Shown: positions 16,745 through 25,801, counted from the first letter of the stretch. The stretch: DNA of 64,000 bases from OLB6 sp964467455 (GCA_964467455.1 CAYXQJ010000014.1:1-64000); one strand, 5' to 3'. Program-made: numbers and translations. Notes: generated from the letters alone by a model not told the origin.

Positions 16745-17938
16745 TTAGACCTTGGCGTGACGGCGTGACCACAGAAAATACTTCTCAAACGCGAGTTTTG
16801 CCCAATGTGCTTCCGGACCGGGGATAATGAACTCATGCTCGCGAGGGCTCAGCATGTGGTCGCCGACGATCATCATGCCCATGTTTCCCGTGTCCATGAT
16901 GCAGTAGGCAGCCATATCGTCGAATTTTTCGGCTTTAAGGGGCAGACCCTTGATATCAGCCACGATATTCTTCACGGCCGTCTTGGCCATCTGCTCCGTC
17001 GGCCATCCCGTCTTCGGCACACCACACGGCACTTCGGTAGCCATCGGCGGCTTTACGTGCACGGCTACACCGGCAGCGAAGACGTTCTTATAGGTTGGAT
17101 GCTGATACGTGTCGTCCACTTCGATAAAGCCGTTGGCATTGGCCAGACCCGGCGTGTTGCGCACAGCGTCGACGCCTATGAATCGCGGCATGACCATCGT
17201 GAACTTCGACGGATAGAATTCGCCATTCTCTAACAACACACCATCGGCTTTTACTTCTTTGATCACGGAGTTGAGTTTGTAGTCGATGTGATAGTGGTTG
17301 AACATCCACTCACACATCTTCTGCGCATTACCAAAGCCACCGATACCGAAGTGTGCAGCGAACGGTTCTGCCGTGATGTACGTGATCGGTGCTTTGTCCT
17401 TCAGGTGGTTCTTGGCCACTTGATAGCGCGTGTTGAACAGGAATTCATACGCAGCACCAAAGCAGGCGGCGCCTTGTGCCGAGGCGATCACGATCGGACC
17501 CGGATCTTTGAGGAAACGCTGCCATGCTTCACGCGTCTTCTGCGCCACACCCAAACCCACGATGGAGTTGGAATGCTCGCGCAGACCGGGGATATAGTCG
17601 TAGTCAACCTTGGGCCCGGTGCCGATCATGATGTAATCATAGGTCAACGGGTCGTGGTGCTGTAGGTTGACGGTATTCTTCTCGAGATCGAAGTTCAACA
17701 CTTCGTCTTCGATGAAATCGATGCCGTGGTTTTCGTAGATCGGACGCACGTCAAACGTGATGTCCTTTTCTTCCCGCAATCCGAACGGATACCAGATCAG
17801 CGATGGGAAGAACAAGAACTTGTGCGTGTTGGCCACAACGGTGATGCGGTGGTTGTCACCCACCAACTCTTTCAGCTCGATAGCTGCTGTGTAGCCGGCG
17901 AAGTTTGTGCCGATGATGACGATGTGTTTGCGTTCCAT
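16745..17938 (-). CDS. Sulfide:quinone oxidoreductase-like FAD flavoprotein
   Basis: 397 residues. N-terminal Rossmann fold VIIGTNFAGYTAAIEL, a TYDYIMIGTGPKVDYD segment and a C-terminal GVPKTGWPTEQMA motif place it in the SQR/NDH-2-like family. Cys159 and Cys346 match the spacing of the conserved catalytic cysteine pair of SQRs (about 160 and 356), so sulfide oxidation to sulfane sulfur with electrons to quinone is likely. The positive C-terminus (YFLWSRRHAKV) fits membrane association. A strong AGGAG precedes ATG 17938. Two rhodaneses downstream support a sulfane-sulfur role. Type assignment and substrate are inferred. Confidence 0.8.
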   Translation of the reverse strand: MERKHIVIIGTNFAGYTAAIELKELVGDNHRITVVANTHKFLFFPSLIWYPFGLREEKDITFDVRPIYENHGIDFIEDEVLNFDLEKNTVNLQHHDPLTYDYIMIGTGPKVDYDYIPGLREHSNSIVGLGVAQKTREAWQRFLKDPGPIVIASAQGAACFGAAYEFLFNTRYQVAKNHLKDKAPITYITAEPFAAHFGIGGFGNAQKMCEWMFNHYHIDYKLNSVIKEVKADGVLLENGEFYPSKFTMVMPRFIGVDAVRNTPGLANANGFIEVDDTYQHPTYKNVFAAGVAVHVKPPMATEVPCGVPKTGWPTEQMAKTAVKNIVADIKGLPLKAEKFDDMAAYCIMDTGNMGMMIVGDHMLSPREHEFIIPGPEAHWAKLAFEKYFLWSRRHAKV

Positions 17939-18021
17939 GTTGATCTCCTTGACGAGATGTGTGTAAATCCTACACGCAACTTCTCGGTCTCGGCAGTCTC
18001 AAAACATGACGAACGTCAGGA

Positions 18022-20349
18022 TTACCGGGTGATAATGTCACCATTCACTTGCACCGTCAGGAACACCGACCGTGGCTCTGCCGGGATGATGCCCGGGCCG
18101 GGATAAGAAACGGCCCGACGTGTGAAATAGCTTGCACCGAAGATGTTGTTGCAACTGGCTTCGATCCTTAGCCAGTTGAAGGTCCACGACGCCGACACAT
18201 CCCAGACGTTATAGGCCGGCACGATCCCCGAGACAGCCGAGGCCGTGTATTCGGCATTGGATGCATCCGTGAATTGTTGGCCTACCCAGGCCGACATCAA
18301 CGATAGTGAAACATCGTTCCACCAGATGTTCAACGTTGTGCGCAAGGTATACGGCGGCACAAACTCCACATCATTTCCATCGATCGTCGGTTCATCCGGT
18401 GCGAGATATTGTCCGTCGATCAACGATCCGTTCACCAACAGTCGCACCCCCCAATCCCTCGTTGCACTCCCTGCAACAACTCCCACAACGTCCACCTCAA
18501 CAACTGCCTCCACGCCGGTGGTATAGGCATCGGCCACATTCGTCCGATATCGATACGGTTGATAGAGAGGGGGCTGATCAGCACGTAGGATCTCGCCGAT
18601 CCGATCGTTATAGCGCAAGTAGAAGAGACTCGCATCGAAAGAGATCACTTCACCGATCCGACCGCGCGCTCCAAGGTCGAGCGTATAACCACGCTCGTCA
18701 GTGATGTTCGGATCAACGATCAGGTTCGGATTGGTGATGCGCAGATCTGAGAACGTGATCGACCGGAAGTTCTGTGATGCATTGCCATACAGCTCGATAC
18801 CATCGATGCCTTTGTACGAAAGCCCCACGCCCCCTAACACGATGTTGCGGGATCGACTGCGTTCTTCCTGCACCATGGAGTCAACGATGACGTTGCCGGC
18901 CAGATCGCGAAGGAAGATGCGATACCATCCGTCGGCGCGTGTGGTGATATGCTCCATGCGGATGCCGGGTACAACGGAAAAGCCCGCGCCGAGATCGATG
19001 AGTCCTTCAGCAAAGATGGCTGCGTTACTGTTTGGGAAGGTGTAGTCAGATCCCTCAAGTTGATCAGGATTGGTGAACGTGAAGTCCGCGTCCGTGCTGT
19101 CGCTGCCGAGACCTTGCTGTTGCGTCGTGTTCCCGCTGAAGAGTCGGATACCGCCAACGATCGTCGACGTATGACCAAACAGTTCGAGATCATGCGTGAT
19201 CGTCGTCTCGTTGCCGAGGTTGTGGAAGTCGCCGGCGATCAAGGTACGCGGACCACCAAGGTCGGCCATGTTGATGCGGTCGAGGTTGCCCAATGCGGAA
19301 CGCGACGACAAGTTGCCGAAGAACAACGAGCGGATGGTCGTGAATTCACTCAGCACAAGATCGAGACGCAGCGACGCAAGATTCCAATTCACCGTGAACC
19401 AATTACGGGCTCGCACCGATTGTGATGGATCATCTTCGAACATCTTATCGGTGAGTCCGCCCGGTTGATGAGCGAGGTAACTCATGTAGGTATAGTCAGC
19501 ACTGATCCGCAGTTTGTCGGTGACCTCAACCAACGTCGACGCATACGCTGTGTGCATGTCGAATTCAGAGTTTGGACGCCAACCGTCACCACGTTTGAAT
19601 TGGTAGAACACATCGTATTGCACGTTGTCCACGGTGCCGTTCACATCAAGAAACGTCGACGCAAATCCATATGACCCACCAGTTACACGTGCGCGTGCCT
19701 GTACGGCCGCATCGGTCGTCGGCCGCCGAAACAGGAAGTTCACCATTCCGCCAAACTGCGTACCATACCGCAGTGCACCGCCGCCTCTAACGATCTCGAT
19801 CCGTTCCAGAGCTTCGATAGGGGGCGTGTAGTAACTCTCGGGATAGCCCAGCGGATCGGCTGAGATGTCATAGCCATTTTGTCGCGTCGTGAAGTTCGAT
19901 GTTCTGTCCGGCGACAAACCACGTCCGCCAATGCCCAGCTGAATCCCGGCACCGTCGCTCTCCCAAATGTTCAAGCCCGCAACGGTCGAGAACACTTGCC
20001 TAGCGTTGTTAGTGCTTGCGTTCACCGTCATCTGTGAGATCGGCACCAGCTCCGTCTTCTTTGCAGCATAGATCACTCCATTCTGCACATCGTCAACCGT
20101 CGAGATCAACGAACCCACGTTCCGAGCACCCTGCACATCAACCGGTCGCAAGCGCACGGTGTCGGTGCGCACGCTATCGGGTGAAGACGTCCTTCGTCCA
20201 TCATTAGCAAGTACTCTAGTAGAGTTCAGTGTCGCGATGGTAAGCGCAGCGAACAACAGACGAAGGACGCCGGACGAAGGACGTCGGACGTGGGACGAAG
20301 GACGCCGGACGTGGGACGAAGGACGTCGGACGCTGTACGTCTTACTCAC
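18022..20349 (-). CDS. TonB-dependent outer-membrane receptor (FecA-like)
   Basis: 775 residues. The plug domain starts after about residue 85 (ISQMTVNAS ... VFSTVAGLNIWE, GGRGLSPDRTSNF), then a 22-strand barrel ending in GDIITR. The RIEIVRGGGALRYG segment is a plug-barrel hallmark. It should import a metal chelate with TonB energy. It is the last gene of the DUF4856-imelysin-HTTM cluster and overlaps the HTTM gene by 8 nt. The N-terminus before the signal core is three copies of VRRPSSH/G encoded by GGACGNN heptads; a second, inverted heptad pair encodes NDGRRTSS after the signal sequence. The clean signal core is VLRLLFAALTIATLNST. Confidence 0.93.
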   Translation of the reverse strand: MSKTYSVRRPSSHVRRPSSHVRRPSSGVLRLLFAALTIATLNSTRVLANDGRRTSSPDSVRTDTVRLRPVDVQGARNVGSLISTVDDVQNGVIYAAKKTELVPISQMTVNASTNNARQVFSTVAGLNIWESDGAGIQLGIGGRGLSPDRTSNFTTRQNGYDISADPLGYPESYYTPPIEALERIEIVRGGGALRYGTQFGGMVNFLFRRPTTDAAVQARARVTGGSYGFASTFLDVNGTVDNVQYDVFYQFKRGDGWRPNSEFDMHTAYASTLVEVTDKLRISADYTYMSYLAHQPGGLTDKMFEDDPSQSVRARNWFTVNWNLASLRLDLVLSEFTTIRSLFFGNLSSRSALGNLDRINMADLGGPRTLIAGDFHNLGNETTITHDLELFGHTSTIVGGIRLFSGNTTQQQGLGSDSTDADFTFTNPDQLEGSDYTFPNSNAAIFAEGLIDLGAGFSVVPGIRMEHITTRADGWYRIFLRDLAGNVIVDSMVQEERSRSRNIVLGGVGLSYKGIDGIELYGNASQNFRSITFSDLRITNPNLIVDPNITDERGYTLDLGARGRIGEVISFDASLFYLRYNDRIGEILRADQPPLYQPYRYRTNVADAYTTGVEAVVEVDVVGVVAGSATRDWGVRLLVNGSLIDGQYLAPDEPTIDGNDVEFVPPYTLRTTLNIWWNDVSLSLMSAWVGQQFTDASNAEYTASAVSGIVPAYNVWDVSASWTFNWLRIEASCNNIFGASYFTRRAVSYPGPGIIPAEPRSVFLTVQVNGDIITR
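20265..20341. repeat. GGACGNN heptad array, eleven units
   Basis: Units with NN = CC, AA, TC, TG, AA, CC, TG, AA, TC, CT and a last GTACGTC. Three heptads make 21 nt, so the encoded peptide has a seven-residue period (VRRPSSH) at the start of the TonB receptor. An inverted pair (CGTCCTTCGTCC) lies at about 20190-20202. Confidence 0.9.
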
Positions 20350-21637
20350 GTTCCCTCACCCATTCATTGCGATGAAATCCGAGCGTCACTTTACCAAGGT
20401 CTACTGTTGGATCCACCAACAGTTGGCTTGGCGCACCGTTCAACGTCACCCACACTTCAGCGGTCACCTTTGGATCGTGCACGCCCCTTATCGCATAATG
20501 GTCACGGAGCATGTGAGCATACTGAGCGATCATATCGGGCTGCATGGCCATCTGCTTCTCTTGATGGCTATTCAAGAACTCGCGGTTGTCTACCACACCA
20601 CTCCTACCCGTCTTCGTATCGGTGACGGTGAACGTTGCCGTTCCCGCTTTCTCCATCAACATCACGCGCCATCCAAAACGATATCCCTCTTCGGTCCACA
20701 ACAACTCACCGGGATAGAGCACAAAACGCCAGGCGATGAGGAGTTGGAGGAGGAAGAAGGGGTACAGGGGAATGGGGAATGGGGAATGGGGAATGGGGGA
20801 TCGCCTATTGAATTCCCCATTCCCAATTCCCAATTCCCCATTCCCCACAAAGAATACCAACGTCATCCCCACCATCACCAAGGGAAACACGCCGATCTGG
20901 AAGAGGAGGCCGGTGACAGCGTGGAAGCCGATGACGGCGAGGTAGGCATAGATGCGTGTGGGCTTGTAGTAGAGGAAGAACGGAATGCTGAGGTCGTACA
21001 ACATGCCGGCCCAGGAGAAGGCCCATGGGACCCATGATAGACCGAAGAGTGGACCGATAATAGGGATGTCGGTGTGGGCCGGAAGCCAGATGCGCAGCGG
21101 CATGGCATCGATCAACCATGCCGAAGAGATCTTGGCAAGGCCGGCGTGAATGTAGACGATGCTGATCTGTAGTTTGAAGATGTCAATGGTCCACTTTGGA
21201 ACATCGACGCGTCGTGTTGAGGGTTTGCGCCACGCATCAACAGACCATGCGGATGCTGCCGGCACGAAACACAACAGAAACGCAACAAGACTTACAAAGT
21301 AGTAGTGGTTGAGATAGTAGGTCTTGTCCATCAGCTCGATGTAGGTAAAGCTGAGCAAGAATGTGATGATGGACAGACGGTACCAAGCACCAAGCAAGAC
21401 GCCGATACCACTGACGAGAAGGACGCCGAAGAGCAGGTTGATCCATGGCTCTGGCGGGACCACTACCCATTCAAAGAAGACGTACGGAAAGTGCCACATC
21501 GGCTCGATGTACTGATCATGGATCCAGCCCAGCCACATAAAGCGGATGGTGCTGATGGTCATGGCCGTACCAAAGATGATGCGGACGATCGCTAGATCAA
21601 TCGCCATCACCGCTGCTGTAGGTGATGCTGATGCCAA
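20342..21637 (-). CDS. HTTM-domain membrane protein (vitamin K-dependent carboxylase-like)
   Basis: 431 residues. The HTTM fold is seen as four or more hydrophobic helices, with the family segment YYLNHYYFVSLVAFLLCF and the conserved IVYIHAGLAKISSAWL. Members resemble gamma-glutamyl carboxylase, but the bacterial reaction is unproven. In Bacteroidota this gene commonly accompanies DUF4856, imelysin and TonB receptor genes. Residues about 265-290 (GNGELGIGNGEF...PIPHSPFPIP) are encoded by an inverted heptad array inserted in frame between two hydrophobic segments. Start ATG 21637 overlaps the imelysin stop by 41 nt. Confidence 0.85.
   Translation of the reverse strand: MASASPTAAVMAIDLAIVRIIFGTAMTISTIRFMWLGWIHDQYIEPMWHFPYVFFEWVVVPPEPWINLLFGVLLVSGIGVLLGAWYRLSIITFLLSFTYIELMDKTYYLNHYYFVSLVAFLLCFVPAASAWSVDAWRKPSTRRVDVPKWTIDIFKLQISIVYIHAGLAKISSAWLIDAMPLRIWLPAHTDIPIIGPLFGLSWVPWAFSWAGMLYDLSIPFFLYYKPTRIYAYLAVIGFHAVTGLLFQIGVFPLVMVGMTLVFFVGNGELGIGNGEFNRRSPIPHSPFPIPLYPFFLLQLLIAWRFVLYPGELLWTEEGYRFGWRVMLMEKAGTATFTVTDTKTGRSGVVDNREFLNSHQEKQMAMQPDMIAQYAHMLRDHYAIRGVHDPKVTAEVWVTLNGAPSQLLVDPTVDLGKVTLGFHRNEWVRERE
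20767..20846. repeat. Inverted GGGGAAT / ATTCCCC heptad arrays inside the HTTM gene
   Basis: Left arm: GGGGAAT x4 then GGGGGAT (20767-20801). Right arm: ATTCCCC, ATTCCCA, ATTCCCA, ATTCCCC, ATTCCCC (20812-20846). The arms can form a nearly perfect 35-bp stem around a 10-nt loop. The whole insert keeps the reading frame. Confidence 0.92.
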
Positions 21638-22664
21638 GCAGTGAACTCATCTCGCTCTTGATGAAGCGTGTGAGCTTGAACATCTCGGTGTATAACGGTT
21701 CAAGTGTTGTTGGTGCTGTTGTGATCGTCTCGCTCAAGATCATCGTCGTACCCAAGGTTTCAAGCTCACGCACGATGGCTTGGTCCTGCACCTTGGTGTC
21801 ATCGATCAACCGTTGACCGCCGCTGACCGTCATCAAGTAGTCCATAAAGCCAAGGATCTTCTCACCGGATGCGGTCTTGCCATACCACAAGCGCATGACG
21901 GCATCGTAGTGCTTGTCCATCAACTGTTTGGAGATGCCGCTATAGCATGCCTCTACACGCGTCGGCTCCGATGTGGTCTGCCCGGCACGTTTACCTAGTG
22001 GCAAGGCAAGCTTATAGTTCTTCAGCAACTCAAAGCTGATGTTGAGATGATTGAACAACAAGCTTGTACCACTGCCGGCATCGGTGCCGTTGCGCGAGAT
22101 GAACTCATCGCGATAGCCGTTCTTCCATGCAGTGCGCACTTCGGAGATCTCACTCAACAGACGCCGCACAACACTGCGTAAATAGGCGCCACGCGAACTC
22201 CCGACGTATTCCGTTGCCGGTGAATGGTAAAGCAAATACTCCGCTCCATAGATGCCACGGCTATCCCGATCGAAGTTGTTCTGCGTTGTATCACCGGCCG
22301 CAACGTAGGCCTCGATCTTTGTTGCACTCGCCGGGAACGTTGCAACGTTCTCAGCCAACGTGCCATACAATCCCTCTGCCGGACCAAAGTTGAACGTCAC
22401 CGCATCTTGCCACGACGTTGCAACAGCCACCCACCACTTCTTGCAGGAGTCTAGATTAGCCTCATCCGGCGATGCCGTAAACGCATCCACTTTCGCCTGC
22501 AACGCACTCACATTTGCCCACAACACATCGTAGGATGGCATGATCACCCTGTCCGCAACATCGGTGAGCATCGCCTTCCTGTCAAACGTATCCGTCGGCG
22601 TACCCCCATCATCGGTACACGAAACAAGAATCAATAGGAGCACTATGTAAGCAACAACTCTCAC
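21597..22664 (-). CDS. Imelysin-family lipoprotein
   Basis: 355 residues with lipobox LILLVSC-like (VLLLILVSC, Cys16), so probably outer-membrane anchored and periplasm- or surface-facing. The imelysin fold is supported by SWQDAVTFNFGPAEGLYG and the FDRDSRGIYGAEYLLYH segment. The usual GxHxxE motif appears as GIYGAE, with Tyr for His, as in non-peptidase imelysin-like proteins that bind iron or haem. Located between DUF4856 and HTTM genes in an iron-type cluster, it is probably a metal- or chelate-binding accessory to the TonB receptor. Confidence 0.88.
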   Translation of the reverse strand: MRVVAYIVLLLILVSCTDDGGTPTDTFDRKAMLTDVADRVIMPSYDVLWANVSALQAKVDAFTASPDEANLDSCKKWWVAVATSWQDAVTFNFGPAEGLYGTLAENVATFPASATKIEAYVAAGDTTQNNFDRDSRGIYGAEYLLYHSPATEYVGSSRGAYLRSVVRRLLSEISEVRTAWKNGYRDEFISRNGTDAGSGTSLLFNHLNISFELLKNYKLALPLGKRAGQTTSEPTRVEACYSGISKQLMDKHYDAVMRLWYGKTASGEKILGFMDYLMTVSGGQRLIDDTKVQDQAIVRELETLGTTMILSETITTAPTTLEPLYTEMFKLTRFIKSEMSSLLGISITYSSGDGD

Positions 22665-22683
22665 TCTATATTCTAACCTCTTT

Positions 22684-22731
22684 CTAGCAATCTAGCCCTC
22701 TAGCTATCTAGCTGACTAGCTGACTATCTAG
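22684..22731. repeat. CTAGCNNN octamer array at the DUF4856 stop codon
   Basis: About six units (CTAGCAAT, CTAGCCCT, CTAGCTAT, CTAGCTGA, CTAGCTGA, CTATCTAG) between the imelysin and DUF4856 genes. The DUF4856 TAG stop lies inside it. A similar GCTAGNNN series is at 48944-48975. Confidence 0.8.
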
Positions 22732-23806
22732 CTTGCTCAGAAACCCAATTCTTCCTAAAATCCTCCATCTCCGTAGCCGTGAATCCATAGATCGCTTGCA
22801 GCTTCTTCGTCACGGCTTCAAGCTTTGGCAACCACGCTACGGGTTCTTTCCACACAAGGTAGGGGGCGGTATAGGATGCATTGGCAAGCATCTCGGTCAG
22901 ATCGGCATCTGATGGTTTTCGTTGTGAAGCATTGATACCCTGCATACCCTTGAGGATGCCGACACCTTCGCCGTAGCTATGTGCCGCAGAAGCCCGCGTT
23001 GCTTCGTCAACGCTTGTGCCGGAGAGACGGCCGATAGCTGCATACATGTAGTTGATCACGGTTGCAGCAAGGGCTCGCTCCCATTGTGTGCGGAACTCCG
23101 TGAGCGCTGCGTCGCGGTCGGCGTTGTATTCAGCGCCGGCTTTCACAGCTGCTTTGGCTTTGCGGAGTGCATAGGCGGCCTTGGTGTACGGACCGGTGCC
23201 GTCGTTCTTATCACGACGTGCTGCATACTTGGCAACGTAGGTGTCAGGATGTGTTGGATTACGATCGGAGTTGGCAAATGCCGGCGTTGCTCCAAAGAGC
23301 ACCACTAGGTTATCGATCGATGCCTGCGTGATCTGTCCGCTCAGTACGGCATTCACACGTTGGAACAGCAGATAGGAGAACAGTCGTTTTTCGATCTGCT
23401 CCTGGACGTCATGTCCAACACCGTTGAAGATGTATCCACCGCTCACACCACCTGTAGCAGCCGGTGCGTCGGTAAGCAAGAAACTCTTGCCGCCATTCTC
23501 GATGGCATCGTTGATCAACGCATCGATCTCCGGACGAAACGTGGCATCGATCGAGGGAGACAGCGTGCCCCATGCCGCCTGCAGTGCCGCAGCGTTCACC
23601 GGCGTACCAACGGTGCGCCCTGCCTTCACTTCATTGAGCACCGAGGTGAGGTTAGCCACAATGGCGCGTTCGGACGCGGTGTTGGCAGAATAGCCGGTGG
23701 TGTCATACGTAGCCGGTACCTGGAGTGGAGCTACCGGATCGGTGCCGCTGTCGCAGGCAACCAGCACCAGTGTCATGACGGCGAGGACTAAGGTCGAGAA
23801 TTTCAT
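22724..23806 (-). CDS. DUF4856-domain lipoprotein
   Basis: Start taken at ATG 23806, giving a lipoprotein signal MKFSTLVLAVMTLVLVACDS (lipobox LVAC). An upstream in-frame ATG at 23836 is less likely. The mature region matches DUF4856: VPATYDTTGYS near the start, KSFLLTD, GVGHDVQEQIEKRLFSYLL, and the GEGVGILKGMQ segment. The family is linked with imelysin-like proteins in metal uptake. It is the first gene of the four-gene operon, 47 bp downstream of a 25-bp palindrome that probably controls it. Confidence 0.88.
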   Translation of the reverse strand: MKFSTLVLAVMTLVLVACDSGTDPVAPLQVPATYDTTGYSANTASERAIVANLTSVLNEVKAGRTVGTPVNAAALQAAWGTLSPSIDATFRPEIDALINDAIENGGKSFLLTDAPAATGGVSGGYIFNGVGHDVQEQIEKRLFSYLLFQRVNAVLSGQITQASIDNLVVLFGATPAFANSDRNPTHPDTYVAKYAARRDKNDGTGPYTKAAYALRKAKAAVKAGAEYNADRDAALTEFRTQWERALAATVINYMYAAIGRLSGTSVDEATRASAAHSYGEGVGILKGMQGINASQRKPSDADLTEMLANASYTAPYLVWKEPVAWLPKLEAVTKKLQAIYGFTATEMEDFRKNWVSEQAR

Positions 23807-23852
23807 AGGACCAAATGATGTGTGGTGGACGATCAATGGTCACAAACTTATG

Positions 23853-23877
23853 CTTATTTAGACTAAGTCCAAATAAG
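23853..23877. promoter_or_regulatory. 25-bp palindromic operator (Fur/DtxR-like candidate)
   Basis: An almost perfect inverted repeat: CTTATTTAGACT on one side, AGTCCAAATAAG on the other, with only one internal mismatch besides the central base. It lies 47-71 bp upstream of the DUF4856 ATG, where a repressor would cover the promoter. The TTATTTnGACT half-site resembles metal-dependent repressor operators of related bacteria. Which regulator binds is not shown here. Confidence 0.6.
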
Positions 23878-23891
23878 AACAAGATTAATTT

Positions 23892-25676
23892 TTAGAAACC
23901 TGCTACCTCTCCCAGTCCGGCACGGATCGGAAACCACAAGGTCTGCATGATGGCTGCATTCTTCGGCAAGGTATAGGCGATCTTCCCCACCTTATGATCC
24001 TCGCCGCGGGGGTTGTCGTTGTCCACCACCACCCAATTCACCGCCCACGACACCAATCCGGTGAGGAAACTCCCCTTCTTGGTCTTCTTGTCCACGATCT
24101 CGATGGCGAGGTCTTGATAGACGGGATCGACGATCCCACGACATGCTCGCCCCTTAACATCGAACCGGAAGGAGGCGAAGTCGGAACGTCCGCTGGAGAC
24201 CTTGATCCCCTCGATCACAGGCAGGAACGAATTCAGCCGAGTGCAATCGAACTGTTTCATCCAGCCTTCGGCATGCATGGTGTAGGTGGAGACGTTCAGT
24301 GGCACCATCATCGTAGCGGCCATCTCCGCCTGATCCATAAAGATCCCCTGGGCTTTGATGGTAAGGGGCGAACCAGACTGCACATCACGTCGGGTAGAGA
24401 GGCCCGTTACGGAGGCGTGGACCTTGTTCCACCGAAGACGCCCGATGCCGGGAGTGCCATGACGATGCTCTGCATACAGCACCGAGGTGTTGGCAACGTT
24501 GATCGTGTCGATGTTCACCACGAACGGGATCTGGGCGATGATCTCATGCGGCATCAGGAAGGGCTTGGCGTTGTTCTGTCCCGGAACGCCGAACGACTCA
24601 CTGAGCACATCAACGTTGAGCGCACCTACCGACACCTCGCCAACATCCAGCATCGTTCCCGCGATCAAGGCATTGAGGTCGATGTCATTGAGTGCCAGTT
24701 GTGATGCACTGATGCGAAACCGATCGCCGGATCGCTTCTGACGTACGATCCATTCTTTGTCGGACAGTTCGGTGCCGATGTGGCAGGAGTCGATGGTGAG
24801 ACGTTGTTGCGAGAACGAGAACAACACACCGGTCACTGCATACGTATCGCGTTTGTCTGTGATCACCCGTGCCGAAGCAACCGACATGGACGTGTCGCTA
24901 CCGCTGATGCGAACGAGTGCTCCTTCAACGTTCACCGTTTTGCCATCGGAATATTCGCGGTACCACCGATCGATGTTTATAGTGATGTCGTTCAGCAAGT
25001 GCCGACGCTGCGATGAAGATCCAAGATAGATGTCGCGAACGATGAGGTCGAACCCCGACACCACACCCTTCATTGATGCCGTATCGTTCTTCTGCGAGTT
25101 TGTTGTGTGGACGTCAAGGATCTCGACGGCATCAACAGACAATGGCGAGATATCTTTCGGCAAAGCATTCACGGCCAGCACATCCAGCAGTGAATCAACA
25201 TTCGGGATCTGCGGCAACCGCACGATCGATGTATCACGGTCACGAAGATCGGCGGTTAGTCGACCTGTTGAATCGACCACGTCTAACACTGCGACGGGAT
25301 GCAGCAGTTGTATCGTCCCCAACGAAAGGCCACCGCCGTTCAGCACATCCCACGGCGAAAGTCCGGAGCATGTCAGTGCATCGATCGTTAGCTTCAGCTG
25401 CTGCCGTACCGAGTCATCCGATCGATACGTGATCATGATGTCGTTGATCGACAGCTCTTGCAAGAAGAAGGCATAGTCGAACTCGCCAAAGTTCACATTC
25501 ACCTTCCCTGCACTTGCCTCATGCACCGCTTCCGACACACGGTTCTTGAGATACGTCACCGCCGCCTCTCGGATCGTCTGCTGCACCTTGTCGGCATACA
25601 GCAGATATGCTCCCACAGCGAACAACACCAACGCCGCAACACCGCCGGCGATCCAATACCCGATGCGCTTGTTCAT
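23892..25676 (-). CDS. AsmA-like membrane-anchored protein, 594 aa
   Basis: One N-terminal transmembrane helix (residues about 8-28, IAGGVAALVLFAVGAYLL), then a long periplasmic region made of repeating beta-rich segments (INDIMITYRSDD, SLGTIQLLHPVAVLD, ISASQLALNDIDLNALI). This is the pattern of AsmA/DUF748-type proteins, which bridge inner and outer membranes and are linked with lipid transport. No specific family signature beyond that. It lies downstream of the iron cluster promoter region but has its own start and is convergent with nothing. Function inferred only. Confidence 0.6.
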   Translation of the reverse strand: MNKRIGYWIAGGVAALVLFAVGAYLLYADKVQQTIREAAVTYLKNRVSEAVHEASAGKVNVNFGEFDYAFFLQELSINDIMITYRSDDSVRQQLKLTIDALTCSGLSPWDVLNGGGLSLGTIQLLHPVAVLDVVDSTGRLTADLRDRDTSIVRLPQIPNVDSLLDVLAVNALPKDISPLSVDAVEILDVHTTNSQKNDTASMKGVVSGFDLIVRDIYLGSSSQRRHLLNDITINIDRWYREYSDGKTVNVEGALVRISGSDTSMSVASARVITDKRDTYAVTGVLFSFSQQRLTIDSCHIGTELSDKEWIVRQKRSGDRFRISASQLALNDIDLNALIAGTMLDVGEVSVGALNVDVLSESFGVPGQNNAKPFLMPHEIIAQIPFVVNIDTINVANTSVLYAEHRHGTPGIGRLRWNKVHASVTGLSTRRDVQSGSPLTIKAQGIFMDQAEMAATMMVPLNVSTYTMHAEGWMKQFDCTRLNSFLPVIEGIKVSSGRSDFASFRFDVKGRACRGIVDPVYQDLAIEIVDKKTKKGSFLTGLVSWAVNWVVVDNDNPRGEDHKVGKIAYTLPKNAAIMQTLWFPIRAGLGEVAGF

Positions 25677-25725
25677 ACGGGAAAATAGGGGGATGTCACA
25701 TTACACACCACTGAACGCACAATAT

Positions 25726-25785
25726 GCCAGGTGCCAGGTGCCAGGTACCTGTTCCCAGTTCCAGTTCCCAGTTCCCAGTTCCCAG
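25726..25785. repeat. GCCAGGT and TTCCCAG heptad arrays, side by side
   Basis: GCCAGGT x3 (25726-25746), then five TTCCCAG-type units (25751-25785), one of them shortened. The two sequence families that occur separately at 55346-55394 and 15419-15460 are adjacent here, just upstream of the Y1-transposase-like gene. Confidence 0.88.
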
Positions 25786-25801
25786 TAACACAGGAGTAAG
25801 T

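Noticed and set aside
20265..20341. CRISPR-like or attachment-site repeat
   Set aside because: Unit length is 7 bp without spacers; no integrase is adjacent.
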